41,104 nucleotides of DNA from Bacteroidetes bacterium CG2_30_33_31 (GTDB taxonomy: Bacteria > Bacteroidota > Bacteroidia > Bacteroidales > UBA1556): contig MNXP01000072.1 in NCBI GenBank assembly GCA_001872625.1, positions 1 to 41,104 of the forward strand, read 5' to 3'. The notes below the pieces were generated by a model. That model made no database searches. It saw only the letters and a list, made by a program, of their open reading frames with translations, and was not told where the DNA came from. A program made the position numbers and the translations under genes. Below are positions 25,129 to 33,393 of this stretch, one piece after another; the stretch's first letter is position 1; each line of letters starts with the position of its first letter.

Positions 25129-26133
25129 CTATAGTTTAGGTTTATAATGACTTAACTTAAGTATTTTTTGCGAATCAACTTCTTTGATAAGCTCTGACAA
25201 GGAAGAATTAGTCTCAGTCATATAATTTTTTACAATTTGAAATCCTATAAAATATCCAATGCGAGCAGGTGAATCTTTGGAAAAAATGTCGGTAAAAGGA
25301 CCATCTTCCATAAATTTCTTTATCATTTTTTTATCATTATTATACAAAAGTTTGTTCTCCAGAAATGTTGACCATACTTTTCCCTCGTAATCATTTACCC
25401 ATTTCAACTGGTTTATGGTATATTTAAAAAGCAAAGTATCGGATATCTCTGGGCACATTGATTTCATAAAATATAGACGTTTGCCTTGATAAATCATCAG
25501 TTGTAAAAGATTATCCGATGAGCTATTTTCTGGCAAGATTCCAGATGCTACCTCCAACATTGCGTCGCTCACAATTGCTTCTTTTACAGCCCAATGTGTG
25601 CGATATTTTGAAAATCCACTGACAGAGTATGCGTCAAAATTTTCTCCTAAATACATATCTAAGCCAATGAGTAAATTATCAGTAGCGTATTTTATTGGAA
25701 ATTCAAAATCCAAACCTGAAACATAAGAGTAAATTACAGGAATATGTCCCTGCGGAAAATAATGCTTATAATGCATAAATGCTGCATTAAATTCAGCTTC
25801 GATTTCATCTAATTTTGGATATTGTTTTTGCACTTCATTGTTGAGTTGAATCATGTAGTTATCTGTACAAAAAGATTTTAGTTGCAAAAGTGAGTTGGTG
25901 TCGCTGAGATCTCCATTAAGAAATAATGGAAAATCTTTTTGGAAAGCCCCGATTTTATAAATAAAACTATCGGCAGGAATATTGAAAATAGCTTGCTCAT
26001 ATCTTTTAATTTTCAAATTAGGGTTCGGCGTTTTTGACACGTCAATTTTTAAATTATTATCAGATTTACAAGAATTTGTGAGCACTAATAATATAATTAT
26101 TAATGAGTTAATTGTTGCTTTTACGATTTTCAT
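25129..26133 (-). CDS. gldB: Gliding motility lipoprotein GldB-like
   Basis: This 334-residue protein has a lipoprotein signal (MKIVKATINSLIIILLVL, lipobox TNSC, Cys22). The body matches what I recall of GldB: IKRYEQAIFNIPADSF, DFPLFLNGDLSD, IPVIYSYVSGLDFEFPI, LLIGLDMYLGENF and RIGYFIGFQIVKNYM near the C-terminus. In Flavobacterium GldB is needed for gliding and for stability of the T9SS motor GldKLMN. Here it sits 17 nt after alaS and just before the membrane methyltransferase-like gene. gldC, its usual neighbour in flavobacteria, is absent. Homologues occur in non-gliding members too, so motility is not proved. Confidence 0.82.
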   Translation of the reverse strand: MKIVKATINSLIIILLVLTNSCKSDNNLKIDVSKTPNPNLKIKRYEQAIFNIPADSFIYKIGAFQKDFPLFLNGDLSDTNSLLQLKSFCTDNYMIQLNNEVQKQYPKLDEIEAEFNAAFMHYKHYFPQGHIPVIYSYVSGLDFEFPIKYATDNLLIGLDMYLGENFDAYSVSGFSKYRTHWAVKEAIVSDAMLEVASGILPENSSSDNLLQLMIYQGKRLYFMKSMCPEISDTLLFKYTINQLKWVNDYEGKVWSTFLENKLLYNNDKKMIKKFMEDGPFTDIFSKDSPARIGYFIGFQIVKNYMTETNSSLSELIKEVDSQKILKLSHYKPKL

Positions 26134-26150
26134 AATGTGATGATAAAAGG

Positions 26151-28778
26151 CTAAGCTTTAGATTCTAAAAATTTAGAGGCCAAGAAAAGAGCTTTCTCTA
26201 TTCCAGCAGAATTTTTGCCGCCAGCAGTAGCAAAATGAGCCTGCCCACCACCGCCACCATTAATTTCTTTGGCAAGTTCTCTTACTATATTTCCTGCATG
26301 AAGTCCATTATTTTTTTCAAGATTTTTGGAAACGGAAACCATTAGAACAGGTTTATCTTCATTGATGGAGGCTAAGACTATCAGCGAATTATCAAGCTCA
26401 GAGGCTAATGCAAAAATCAAATTTTTAGCATTTTCTGAATTTAATTCTACCTTTTTTGCTATAAAATTAATACCATTGATTACTTTGGCTTCCGCAAGAA
26501 TGGAATTTTTCATGCCTAACACAAATTTGTTTCCAATGGCGTCTAATGATTTTTGTAAATCTCTATTCTGTTCAATTAGGTTTTGAACTGCTTTCACCAA
26601 ATCTATTGGATTTTTGAGGGTATTTTTTAATTCCTTGATAGTAAAATCATAATCATGGTAATATAACTCGGCGGCATCGGCTGTTAGTGCTTCAATTCTT
26701 CTTATGCCTGAGGCGATAGATGTCTCATGGCGAATAATAAAAAATCCAATTTGGCCGCTGCTTTTAACATGAGTACCACCGCAGAGTTCGATAGAATTTC
26801 CAAATTTTACAACTCTCACTTTATCGCCATATTTTTCGCCAAAGAGCGACATTGCTCCTAATGCTTGTGCTTCTGCAATTGGCACATCTTCGCTAAGATT
26901 TTGAGCTAAATTGGCTCTAATCATTTTGTTAACTTCCCTTTCGACTGCACGAATTTCAGCTTCTTCCATTTTTTTAAAATGTGAAAAGTCGAACCGTAAG
27001 CTCTCATCAGTTACCAAAGAACCTTTTTGTTCAACGTGATTTCCTAAAATTTTTCGTAATGCATGGTGTAGTAAATGAGTGGCAGAGTGATTGTTGGAAA
27101 TTTTACGTCTTCTATCAACATCAACTTCAGCTTTTAGCAAAGATTTTACTTCTTTAGGTAATTTATCGCAAAGGTGGATTATCAGATTATTTTCTTTGAA
27201 TGTGTTTTGTACTTTAATAATCTCGCCATCCGAGGAATATAAAATTCCTGTATCGCCAATCTGACCACCACTTTCGGCATAAAAAGGTGTTTTATTTAAA
27301 ACTAATTGTACTTGTTCGGTATTTTTGGCTTTTACTATTCTATATTTTGTGATTTCTACTTCCGATTCAAGAGAATTATATCCAATAAATTCCTCGTCAA
27401 TATTTTCTCTAACAACAATCATATCAGATATTTCCACAGCGGCATCAGCTTTTGAACGAGCTTTTTGTTTAGACATTTCATCTTCAAATTCTTCCTTAGA
27501 AACTATCAGATTATTCTCTTTTAAAATTAATTCTGTAAGGTCGAAAGGAAAACCAAAAGTGTCGTAAAGTTCAAAAGCGGCAGTTCCGCTTACCTTATTA
27601 ATATTATTTGATTTGAGTTCATCAATAATTTTTTGCAGAAGTTGTAGTCCAGTTTCAAGAGTGCGCAAAAATGAATTTTCTTCCTCCTTTATAACATTTT
27701 TAATCAAGTTTTCATTTCTCTTCAACTCAGGGAAAGTATCTCCCATTTGAGAAATAAGTAATGGTACTAAATTATGAATAAATGGTTTATTGAATCCCAG
27801 AAATGTATAGCCATAGCGCACTGCACGTCTTAAAATTCTTCTGATTACGTAGCCAGCCTTATTGTTTGATGGCATTTGCCCATCGGCAATTGCAAAGGAA
27901 ACGGCTCTGAGATGGTCAGCAATAACGCGCATGGCTATGTCTTTTTTATCATCTTCGCCATAATTTATTGCAGCCATAGATGCAATAGCTTTTATAATTG
28001 GTTGAAAAATATCGGTATCGTAGTTTGAGCGAACACCTTGAAGAACCATGGCTAATCTTTCAAAACCCATTCCTGTATCAATATGTTTGTTTGGCAAAGA
28101 CTCCAAACTACCATTGGCTTTTCGATTGAATTGTATAAAAACCAAATTCCAAATTTCTATTACTTGAGGATGATCATGATTTACCAAAGATTTTCCATCA
28201 ATAAGCTTTCTTTCTTCGTCAGATCTTATATCTACATGAATTTCTGAGCAAGGACCACAAGGGCCAATATCGCCCATTTCCCAGAAATTATCTTTTTTCG
28301 ATCCGTCAATAATTCTGTCTTCAGCTATTAAATCTTTCCATAAGTTGTAGGCTTCCATGTCTTTAGGCATGTTATCAGCTTTATCGCCGCCAAAAACTGT
28401 AACATAAAGTCTGTTCTTATCTATTTTGTAAATTTCGGTAAGGAGCTCCCATGCCCAACTTATTGCTTCTTTTTTGAAATAATCGCCAAAAGACCAATTA
28501 CCAAGCATCTCGAACATCGTATGATGGTAAGTATCATGGCCAACTTCTTCCAAATCATTATGCTTGCCAGAAACACGCAAGCATTTTTGAGTGTCGGCAG
28601 CGCGTTTGAAAGTAGATGGTTTATTGCCAAGAAAAATATCTTTGAACTGATTCATACCTGCATTTGTAAACATCAAAGTTGGGTCATCTTTGATAACCAT
28701 GGGCGAAGAAACAACAATTTTATGCTCTTTATCTTCAAAATATTTGATAAACCTATTTCTAATTTCTTTAGAATTCAT
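26151..28778 (-). CDS. alaS: Alanyl-tRNA synthetase
   Basis: This 875-residue class II synthetase is complete. It shows the catalytic core (RNRFIKYFEDKEHKIVVSSP, LMFTNAGMNQFKDIFLG, SGKHNDLEEVGHDTYHHTMF and GMGFERLAMVLQG). The editing domain has Zn ligands HSATHLLHHALR and CGGTHVKSSGQIG. The C-Ala/DHHA1 domain ends with GGGGGQAHFATAGGKN. It charges tRNA-Ala and clears Ser/Gly mischarging. It is the first gene of a minus-strand unit with gldB. Its promoter box faces that of the M23 peptidase. Confidence 0.98.
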   Translation of the reverse strand: MNSKEIRNRFIKYFEDKEHKIVVSSPMVIKDDPTLMFTNAGMNQFKDIFLGNKPSTFKRAADTQKCLRVSGKHNDLEEVGHDTYHHTMFEMLGNWSFGDYFKKEAISWAWELLTEIYKIDKNRLYVTVFGGDKADNMPKDMEAYNLWKDLIAEDRIIDGSKKDNFWEMGDIGPCGPCSEIHVDIRSDEERKLIDGKSLVNHDHPQVIEIWNLVFIQFNRKANGSLESLPNKHIDTGMGFERLAMVLQGVRSNYDTDIFQPIIKAIASMAAINYGEDDKKDIAMRVIADHLRAVSFAIADGQMPSNNKAGYVIRRILRRAVRYGYTFLGFNKPFIHNLVPLLISQMGDTFPELKRNENLIKNVIKEEENSFLRTLETGLQLLQKIIDELKSNNINKVSGTAAFELYDTFGFPFDLTELILKENNLIVSKEEFEDEMSKQKARSKADAAVEISDMIVVRENIDEEFIGYNSLESEVEITKYRIVKAKNTEQVQLVLNKTPFYAESGGQIGDTGILYSSDGEIIKVQNTFKENNLIIHLCDKLPKEVKSLLKAEVDVDRRRKISNNHSATHLLHHALRKILGNHVEQKGSLVTDESLRFDFSHFKKMEEAEIRAVEREVNKMIRANLAQNLSEDVPIAEAQALGAMSLFGEKYGDKVRVVKFGNSIELCGGTHVKSSGQIGFFIIRHETSIASGIRRIEALTADAAELYYHDYDFTIKELKNTLKNPIDLVKAVQNLIEQNRDLQKSLDAIGNKFVLGMKNSILAEAKVINGINFIAKKVELNSENAKNLIFALASELDNSLIVLASINEDKPVLMVSVSKNLEKNNGLHAGNIVRELAKEINGGGGGQAHFATAGGKNSAGIEKALFLASKFLESKA

Positions 28779-28865
28779 ATATTAAATTAAAATTTATTAT
28801 TCTGATTTACAATAGTATAGACATTATTTAATCTTTTAAATCTTTATAGGATTTATAAGAATCGG

Positions 28866-28873
28866 CAAAGTTA
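28866..28873 (-). promoter_or_regulatory. -7 element TAACTTTG for alaS-gldB
   Basis: It is an exact TAnnTTTG match on the minus strand, giving a leader of about 80 nt. It lies only 11 nt from the divergent box of the M23 gene. Confidence 0.6.
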
Positions 28874-28884
28874 ATTTATTTAAT

Positions 28885-28892
28885 TAATTTTG
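28885..28892 (+). promoter_or_regulatory. -7 element TAATTTTG for the M23 peptidase gene
   Basis: It is an exact match 22 nt before the ATG. Because the alaS box is so near, each promoter's upstream element would overlap the other's core. Confidence 0.6.
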
Positions 28893-28914
28893 GCGTCGAA
28901 TTAAAGGAATTAAA

Positions 28915-29886
28915 ATGCCAAAAACAAAATTTAAAATCGACCCTCATTCCTTGGAGTTTGTTAAGGTAAAAATTACTTGGAGGGAGCGTTTTAAAAAGAT
29001 TTCCATTTCATTTATTAGTATGCTGGTTTTTTCTGGTATGGTACTTTCCATTTCCTATAATTTTTTTCCATCTCCAAAAGAATTAGCCCTGAAACGTGAG
29101 AATAAACAATTGAGTCTTCAATATGAACTGCTGACGGATAAGGTTAATAAACTTTCTACCGTTTTAGGAGATTTAGAAGATAGAGACGACAATATTTATC
29201 GAACAATATTTGAAGCTGAGCCAATTTCAAAGGAAAAACGTTTGGCTGGTATTGGAGGTTCTGATAGGTATGCGAATTTGGAAGGCTATCAAAACAGCAA
29301 AATTGTAGTAGAAACCACCAAGAAAATCGACTTACTAAGTAGAAGATTATATATTCAATCAAAATCTTATGATGAGGTTTACAATCTCGCAAAAAATAAA
29401 GAGAAAATGATGGCTGCCATTCCAGCTATTCAACCGATTTCTAATAAAAACTTGACAAGCATTGCCTCAGGTTTTGGCTTGCGTATTCATCCTGTTTATA
29501 AGACTTGGCGAATGCATGCTGGCATTGATTTTACCGCTCCAGTGGGCACTCCAATTTATGCTACTGGTGATGGAATTGTCGAAAATCCAAAATCTGGTAT
29601 GAGTGGATATGGCAATGTGATAGTTATTAACCATGGGTTTGGTTATGAAACACTTTATGCTCATTGTAGTAAAATTATAGTAAGACCTGGGCAAAAAGTG
29701 AAACGTGGTGAAATTATTGCTTACGTGGGAAACTCTGGAATGTCAACAGGCCCTCATGTTCATTATGAAGTTAGAAAAGGACGCACACCAATTAATCCTA
29801 TAAATTTCTTCTATCAAGATTTAAGTCCAGAAGAATATGAAAAAGTAATTGAAATAAGTTCAAGAGCTAACCAATCTATGTCATAA
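28915..29886 (+). CDS. M23 family (LytM) metallopeptidase, membrane-anchored
   Basis: The protein has 323 residues. A basic N-terminus is followed by one membrane helix (about 32-50, SFISMLVFSGMVLSISYNFF) and a coiled-coil stretch (ALKRENKQLSLQYELLTDKV). The LytM domain comes next, at about residues 175-310. Zn ligands are intact: H and D in MHAGIDFTAPVG, and HVHYEVRKG, with the motif PVGTPIYATGDGIVE between them, so it should be an active peptidoglycan endopeptidase and not an EnvC-like activator. It lies divergent from alaS, an arrangement I recall in other Bacteroidota. A terminator follows. Confidence 0.92.
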   Translation: MPKTKFKIDPHSLEFVKVKITWRERFKKISISFISMLVFSGMVLSISYNFFPSPKELALKRENKQLSLQYELLTDKVNKLSTVLGDLEDRDDNIYRTIFEAEPISKEKRLAGIGGSDRYANLEGYQNSKIVVETTKKIDLLSRRLYIQSKSYDEVYNLAKNKEKMMAAIPAIQPISNKNLTSIASGFGLRIHPVYKTWRMHAGIDFTAPVGTPIYATGDGIVENPKSGMSGYGNVIVINHGFGYETLYAHCSKIIVRPGQKVKRGEIIAYVGNSGMSTGPHVHYEVRKGRTPINPINFFYQDLSPEEYEKVIEISSRANQSMS

Positions 29887-29906
29887 ATTCTACTTTATTA
29901 AGATGA

Positions 29907-29939
29907 AAGCTACAAGTTATCTTTGCTTGTAGTTTTTTT
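29907..29939 (+). terminator. Rho-independent terminator after the M23 gene
   Basis: CTACAAG (29910-29916) pairs with CTTGTAG (29926-29932), extended by A-T and one wobble pair. The loop is 9 nt and the stem is followed by seven T. Confidence 0.8.
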
Positions 29940-29962
29940 ATTACATTTATTTGAAATAAAAT

Positions 29963-29991
29963 TTTGTGATAAGCGAAAAAGAATACTTTTG
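29963..29991 (+). promoter_or_regulatory. Promoter of the YitT-family gene
   Basis: TTTG at 29963-29966 and TACTTTTG at 29984-29991 are spaced 17 nt apart. The leader to the ATG at 30063 is about 65 nt. Confidence 0.75.
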
Positions 29992-30062
29992 CAGCCATTT
30001 TTGAAATTATATTGTTGGCAACATAATTATTGCTGATTATCAATATATTAAATTATTTTATC

Positions 30063-30956
30063 ATGGCATTTTTAGTTAAAGAAAAAGTATTTTCTATGGC
30101 TTGGTTCAAGTCATATTCGCTTATTATAATAGGTACACTTATAATGGCAACTGCTTACGTTTTGTTTGTAAGTCCTTACCGTTTTGCTCCTGGTGGTGTT
30201 TATGGAATTGCTATTGTTTTACACCACACTATGGGCTTGCCAATAGGTGTTATGGGTTTAATAATGGATATTCCGTTGACAATTATCGGATTTATTATTC
30301 TCGGTCCAAGGTTCGGCGCAAAGACCATCGTTGGATTTGTTATGTTATCGGTGTGGATTTCCGTTTTAGAATATTTTCATGGTTATGAGCCATTTGTAGC
30401 AGGGCAACCGCTATTAAGTTCTTTGTATGGCGGTGTTTTAATAGGTCTTGGTTTAGGACTTGTTTTCAAGGCAAAAGCAACTTCGGGCGGCTCAGATATA
30501 ATTGCTATGATACTTGCAAAATATACAAAATTACCTTTAGGTCAACTTATGATTTATGTAGATTCAGCTATTGTTCTCATTAGCTGGATTGCTTTTAAAG
30601 ACCCTATAATTCCTCTTATTTCATGGGTTATTATTTTTATTGTAGGCAAAGTGGTGGATGTGATACTCGAAGGGATAAATTACGACAAGACACTTTTCAT
30701 TATTTCTGATAAATTTGAGGAAATTGAAAACAAAATAACTCACGATTTGAATAGGGGAGGAACTTCGTTTCAAGGCAAAGGCTTATTCAATAATAGCAAC
30801 AAAACTATAATTTTCACAGTTGTAAACCGTAGAGAACTATCTATACTTCAAGATTTTATTCATGAAATTGACCCAATGGCATTTCTAACTGTCATAAATG
30901 CAAATGAAGTTTTGGGAAGAGGTTTCAAATCGCTCAGAGATAAGGTAAGTCAATAA
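30063..30956 (+). CDS. YitT family membrane protein (DUF161/DUF2179)
   Basis: The protein has 297 residues from ATG 30063. An in-frame TTG at 30030 adds only 11 residues and is not preferred. About five to six membrane segments with the YitT repeats are seen (FVSPYRFAPGGVYGIAIVLHH, then GLGLGLVFKAKATSGGSDII). A soluble C-terminal DUF2179 domain follows (LFIISDKFEEIENKI, DLNRGGTSFQGKGLFNNSNK, IDPMAFLTVINANEVLGRGF). Function of the family is unknown; transport has been suggested. Complete and typical in length. Confidence 0.92.
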   Translation: MAFLVKEKVFSMAWFKSYSLIIIGTLIMATAYVLFVSPYRFAPGGVYGIAIVLHHTMGLPIGVMGLIMDIPLTIIGFIILGPRFGAKTIVGFVMLSVWISVLEYFHGYEPFVAGQPLLSSLYGGVLIGLGLGLVFKAKATSGGSDIIAMILAKYTKLPLGQLMIYVDSAIVLISWIAFKDPIIPLISWVIIFIVGKVVDVILEGINYDKTLFIISDKFEEIENKITHDLNRGGTSFQGKGLFNNSNKTIIFTVVNRRELSILQDFIHEIDPMAFLTVINANEVLGRGFKSLRDKVSQ

Positions 30957-30980
30957 TATCGAATGGCATTGCTTTTTATT

Positions 30981-30988
30981 TAAATTTG
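30981..30988 (+). promoter_or_regulatory. -7 element TAAATTTG
   Basis: It is an exact TAnnTTTG match 25 nt before the GTG start of the membrane protein at 31014. Confidence 0.5.
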
Positions 30989-31013
30989 CATCTAATAATA
31001 TATTTCTATTGAG

Positions 31014-32315
31014 GTGAATTTAATAATTGCTGCCGTTTTTATCATAATCTCCTTTTTCGCCATCATCAAAATAAAGATGTTTGGGGCTAACGGAATAGAT
31101 AAAAAATGGTTTCTTTTTGCTTTCTCTGCGAAACTTTTCTCTGCAATATGCTTGTGGGCAATTTATTCATTTTACTATGGAGATATATCTAAAGCGGATA
31201 TTTTTAGGTATTATAATGATTCGCAAATTGCATATCAACAATTTGGCAAAAGTCCTATAAACTACTTTAAAATAATAACTTCTATAGATGGCAATAATGC
31301 TCAGTTAAAGCCAATTTATATGCAAATGAATAATTGGGATAAACCCGATTCATCTCAAATATCATCCAATAATAAATTTATAATTAGATATTTATGTTTT
31401 TTAAGTCTGTTGACTTTCGGCTCATATTTCGCTATTTTAATTATAACAATTTTTCTTTCATTTACAGGTCTTTTTTGGATATTCAGATTTTTTTATCATA
31501 AAATGCCCAACAAAAAATGGTGGATTTTTGCCGTCATATTTTTTACTCCTTCAGTACTTTTTTGGACTTCTTCTATTCTCAAAGAAAGCATAATAATATT
31601 TTTTATAGGGTTGGTTTTAAACTGTGGAAATTTTGCACTTAAAAAACGAAATCCACAAATTAGAATTTTGATGGTTTTACTTGCTTTTGTGGCAATATTT
31701 CAAATAAAAGCTTTTGTAGCAATAGCTTTATTGTTGGCGACCGTTGCATATATTTGGAATCATTTTCATCCACGGCAAATGGCGTTTATTAGTTATTTCG
31801 TTGTGTTTCTAATAATTATTTCCATTGGAGCGGAGTCATCAAAATTTATGAAGAGGAGTGTTTATCAAATGATTATAGAAAAAAAAGTGGAATTTGTAAA
31901 TCTTGCGATTGCCGACAAGTCGAACAGTCTTATTGAGATGCCAAATTTGGACGCAACAACTTTTTCCTTTGCAAAAAATACACCTAAGGCAATTTTCAAT
32001 GTAATTGCCAGACCATGGATATGGGAAGCAAAAAACAGTTTATCAATTATGGCCTCAATAGAAAATATTTTGCTGCTGATTTTAATTTTTTTGGCAATAT
32101 TTTATTATTCACATCATAAGTTTAATTCCAATTTGTTCTGGTTTTGCCTTGCCATTTCCATAAGTTTATTTGCACTCATTGGGCTTTCTACACCTATCCT
32201 TGGGGCAATCTCTCGATATCGAGTTATACCACTCTTGTTTTTTGAGATAGCATTAATTCAATTAATAGATATGAATAAATTAGCCTTCCTAAAAAGAAAT
32301 AAAGCCAATAAGTAA
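31014..32315 (+). CDS. Polytopic membrane protein of unknown function (GTG start)
   Basis: I do not recognise a named family for this 433-residue protein. About ten hydrophobic segments are visible. One extracytoplasmic loop (about 70-125) carries DISKADIFRYYNDSQIAYQQF and an Asn/Gln-rich stretch. The central motif FTPSVLFWTSSILKESIIIF resembles a phrase common in bacterial envelope-polymer membrane proteins (Wzy/EpsG or ArnT-like), which is only a hint. A late STPILGAISRYRVIPLLFFE also fits glycan polymerases. The start is GTG at 31014, preceded at 26 nt by a good -7 box; no ATG is available near it. No glycosyltransferase genes are adjacent. Confidence 0.75.
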   Translation: MNLIIAAVFIIISFFAIIKIKMFGANGIDKKWFLFAFSAKLFSAICLWAIYSFYYGDISKADIFRYYNDSQIAYQQFGKSPINYFKIITSIDGNNAQLKPIYMQMNNWDKPDSSQISSNNKFIIRYLCFLSLLTFGSYFAILIITIFLSFTGLFWIFRFFYHKMPNKKWWIFAVIFFTPSVLFWTSSILKESIIIFFIGLVLNCGNFALKKRNPQIRILMVLLAFVAIFQIKAFVAIALLLATVAYIWNHFHPRQMAFISYFVVFLIIISIGAESSKFMKRSVYQMIIEKKVEFVNLAIADKSNSLIEMPNLDATTFSFAKNTPKAIFNVIARPWIWEAKNSLSIMASIENILLLILIFLAIFYYSHHKFNSNLFWFCLAISISLFALIGLSTPILGAISRYRVIPLLFFEIALIQLIDMNKLAFLKRNKANK

Positions 32316-32743
32316 TCTAACCCTTAGAATCCAAATATTTATATATTTATCAATGGCTTCAAGAAGTTCAAATATTTTTTTTGTCTTTTGTGGTTCATTT
32401 TTTTGAAATTCATAAGTCACATAAGTTTTATTGCCTTATATGCCTTTTGTGTTTGATGTTTTTGCTTTTGTGTCTTTTGTGGTTCCTTATTATTGCAACA
32501 CATAAAGCAAATAAGTTTATCACTTCAAAAAATTCAAAGCTAATTCGAAAGAAATAAAGTCGGATAATAGCTAACATTTTATGAATTTTTTATACTTGTA
32601 ATAATAATAAGGTATTTCAACAATTATATAAAGTAGAGCAATACATTGGCAACAGAATTAATTTTGAAATTGGGCTTCAAAAAAAACTTTTGTAAAAAGC
32701 TGTATTTCAGTAATAAAAATTTGGCAGGTTAAAAAAAATATTC
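32316..32743. other. Long gene-free region upstream of the ribosomal promoter
   Basis: About 430 nt with no supported ORF or RNA gene. Its left half holds a degenerate 90-bp direct duplication (32370-32540). The remainder is AT-rich. Confidence 0.6.
32370..32540. repeat. Degenerate ~90-bp tandem duplication with TGTCTTTTGTGGTTC
   Basis: The 15-mer TGTCTTTTGTGGTTC occurs exactly at 32382-32396 and 32471-32485, offset 89. CATAAGTCACATAAGTTT (32411-32428) recurs as CATAAAGCAAATAAGTTT (32501-32518), offset 90 with 15 of 18 matching. Both pairs keep the same order and distance, so the whole block appears duplicated and decayed. Extra CTTTTGTG words lie between. No ORF spans it. Confidence 0.75.
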
Positions 32744-32751
32744 TACTTTTG
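32720..32751 (+). promoter_or_regulatory. Promoter of the rplM ribosomal run
   Basis: TTTG at 32720-32723 and TACTTTTG at 32744-32751 with 20-nt spacing form one of the best promoter matches in the window. It gives a leader of about 178 nt before rplM. Confidence 0.85.
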
Positions 32752-32757
32752 CAGCCC

Positions 32758-32935
32758 CAAAAATACAAGGCTATTGATAGTTTTGATATACAAGGGATTA
32801 GTTGTTCTATCGTAGTGTTTTTTTAGTATCGCATTTAGCCTGCTTAAAGATTTGATGGTGAAAATCTTTTGCGATAAAGCCCGGAACAATATACGAGGAG
32901 CTTAATTTATTAATTATTTGAATATTTAAATAAGG
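32758..32935 (+). promoter_or_regulatory. Structured 5' leader of rplM (candidate ribosomal-protein leader/attenuator)
   Basis: Two structures are visible. First, 32771-32780 pairs with 32807-32815 (nine pairs, one bulge), followed after 2 nt by seven T (32818-32824), which looks like an attenuator. Second, TATCGCA (32827-32833) pairs with TGCGATA (32870-32876). Nested in it, AAAGATTT (32846-32853) pairs with AAATCTTT (32862-32869), stacked on the 3' side, with a 12-nt bulge on the 5' side. Autoregulation by L13 would be the obvious model; that is inference. Confidence 0.6.
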
Positions 32936-33391
32936 ATGAACACATTAAGTTATAAAACAAAATCGGCCAATAGTGCTACAGCACATAAAAACTGGGTTAT
33001 AGTCGATGCCGAGGGTGCAGTTTTAGGTCGCTTAGCAGTGAAAGTAGCAATACTTTTACGCGGCAAACATAAAACAGATTATACACCTCATGTTGATTGC
33101 GGTGATAACGTAATCGTTATTAATGCAGAAAAAGTTATAGTTACGGGCAAAAAAGCTACTGACAAAATTTATATGCGTTATACTGGCTTTCCAGGAGGCC
33201 AAAGAACAAGATCATTTAATGAGCTGATGGCTAAAAAGCCAATTGCTCCAATTGAAAAAGCTGTCAGAGGCATGCTTCCTAAAGGCAAATTAGGCGACGA
33301 TTTATTTCGTAATCTTTATGCTATTGTAGGTACAGAGCATAAGCATGAAGCACAAAAACCAATCAAGTTAGAATTAAACGAAATTAAATAA
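32936..33391 (+). CDS. rplM: 50S ribosomal protein L13
   Basis: This 151-residue protein is a component of the large subunit that binds early in 23S rRNA assembly. Typical blocks are HKNWVIVDAEGAVLGRLAVK, LLRGKHKTDYTPHVDCGD, VIVINAEKVIVTGKK, YTGFPGG, ARGMLPKGKLG (here VRGMLPKGKLGDD) and FRNLYAIVGTEH. The start is fixed by this match. It is two nt from rpsI, as in almost all bacteria, and preceded by a long structured leader. Confidence 0.97.
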   Translation: MNTLSYKTKSANSATAHKNWVIVDAEGAVLGRLAVKVAILLRGKHKTDYTPHVDCGDNVIVINAEKVIVTGKKATDKIYMRYTGFPGGQRTRSFNELMAKKPIAPIEKAVRGMLPKGKLGDDLFRNLYAIVGTEHKHEAQKPIKLELNEIK

Positions 33392-33393
33392 AC

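Noticed and set aside
30030-30062. TTG at 30030 as the start of the YitT gene
   Set aside because: It adds only 11 residues without support; ATG at 30063 is preferred.
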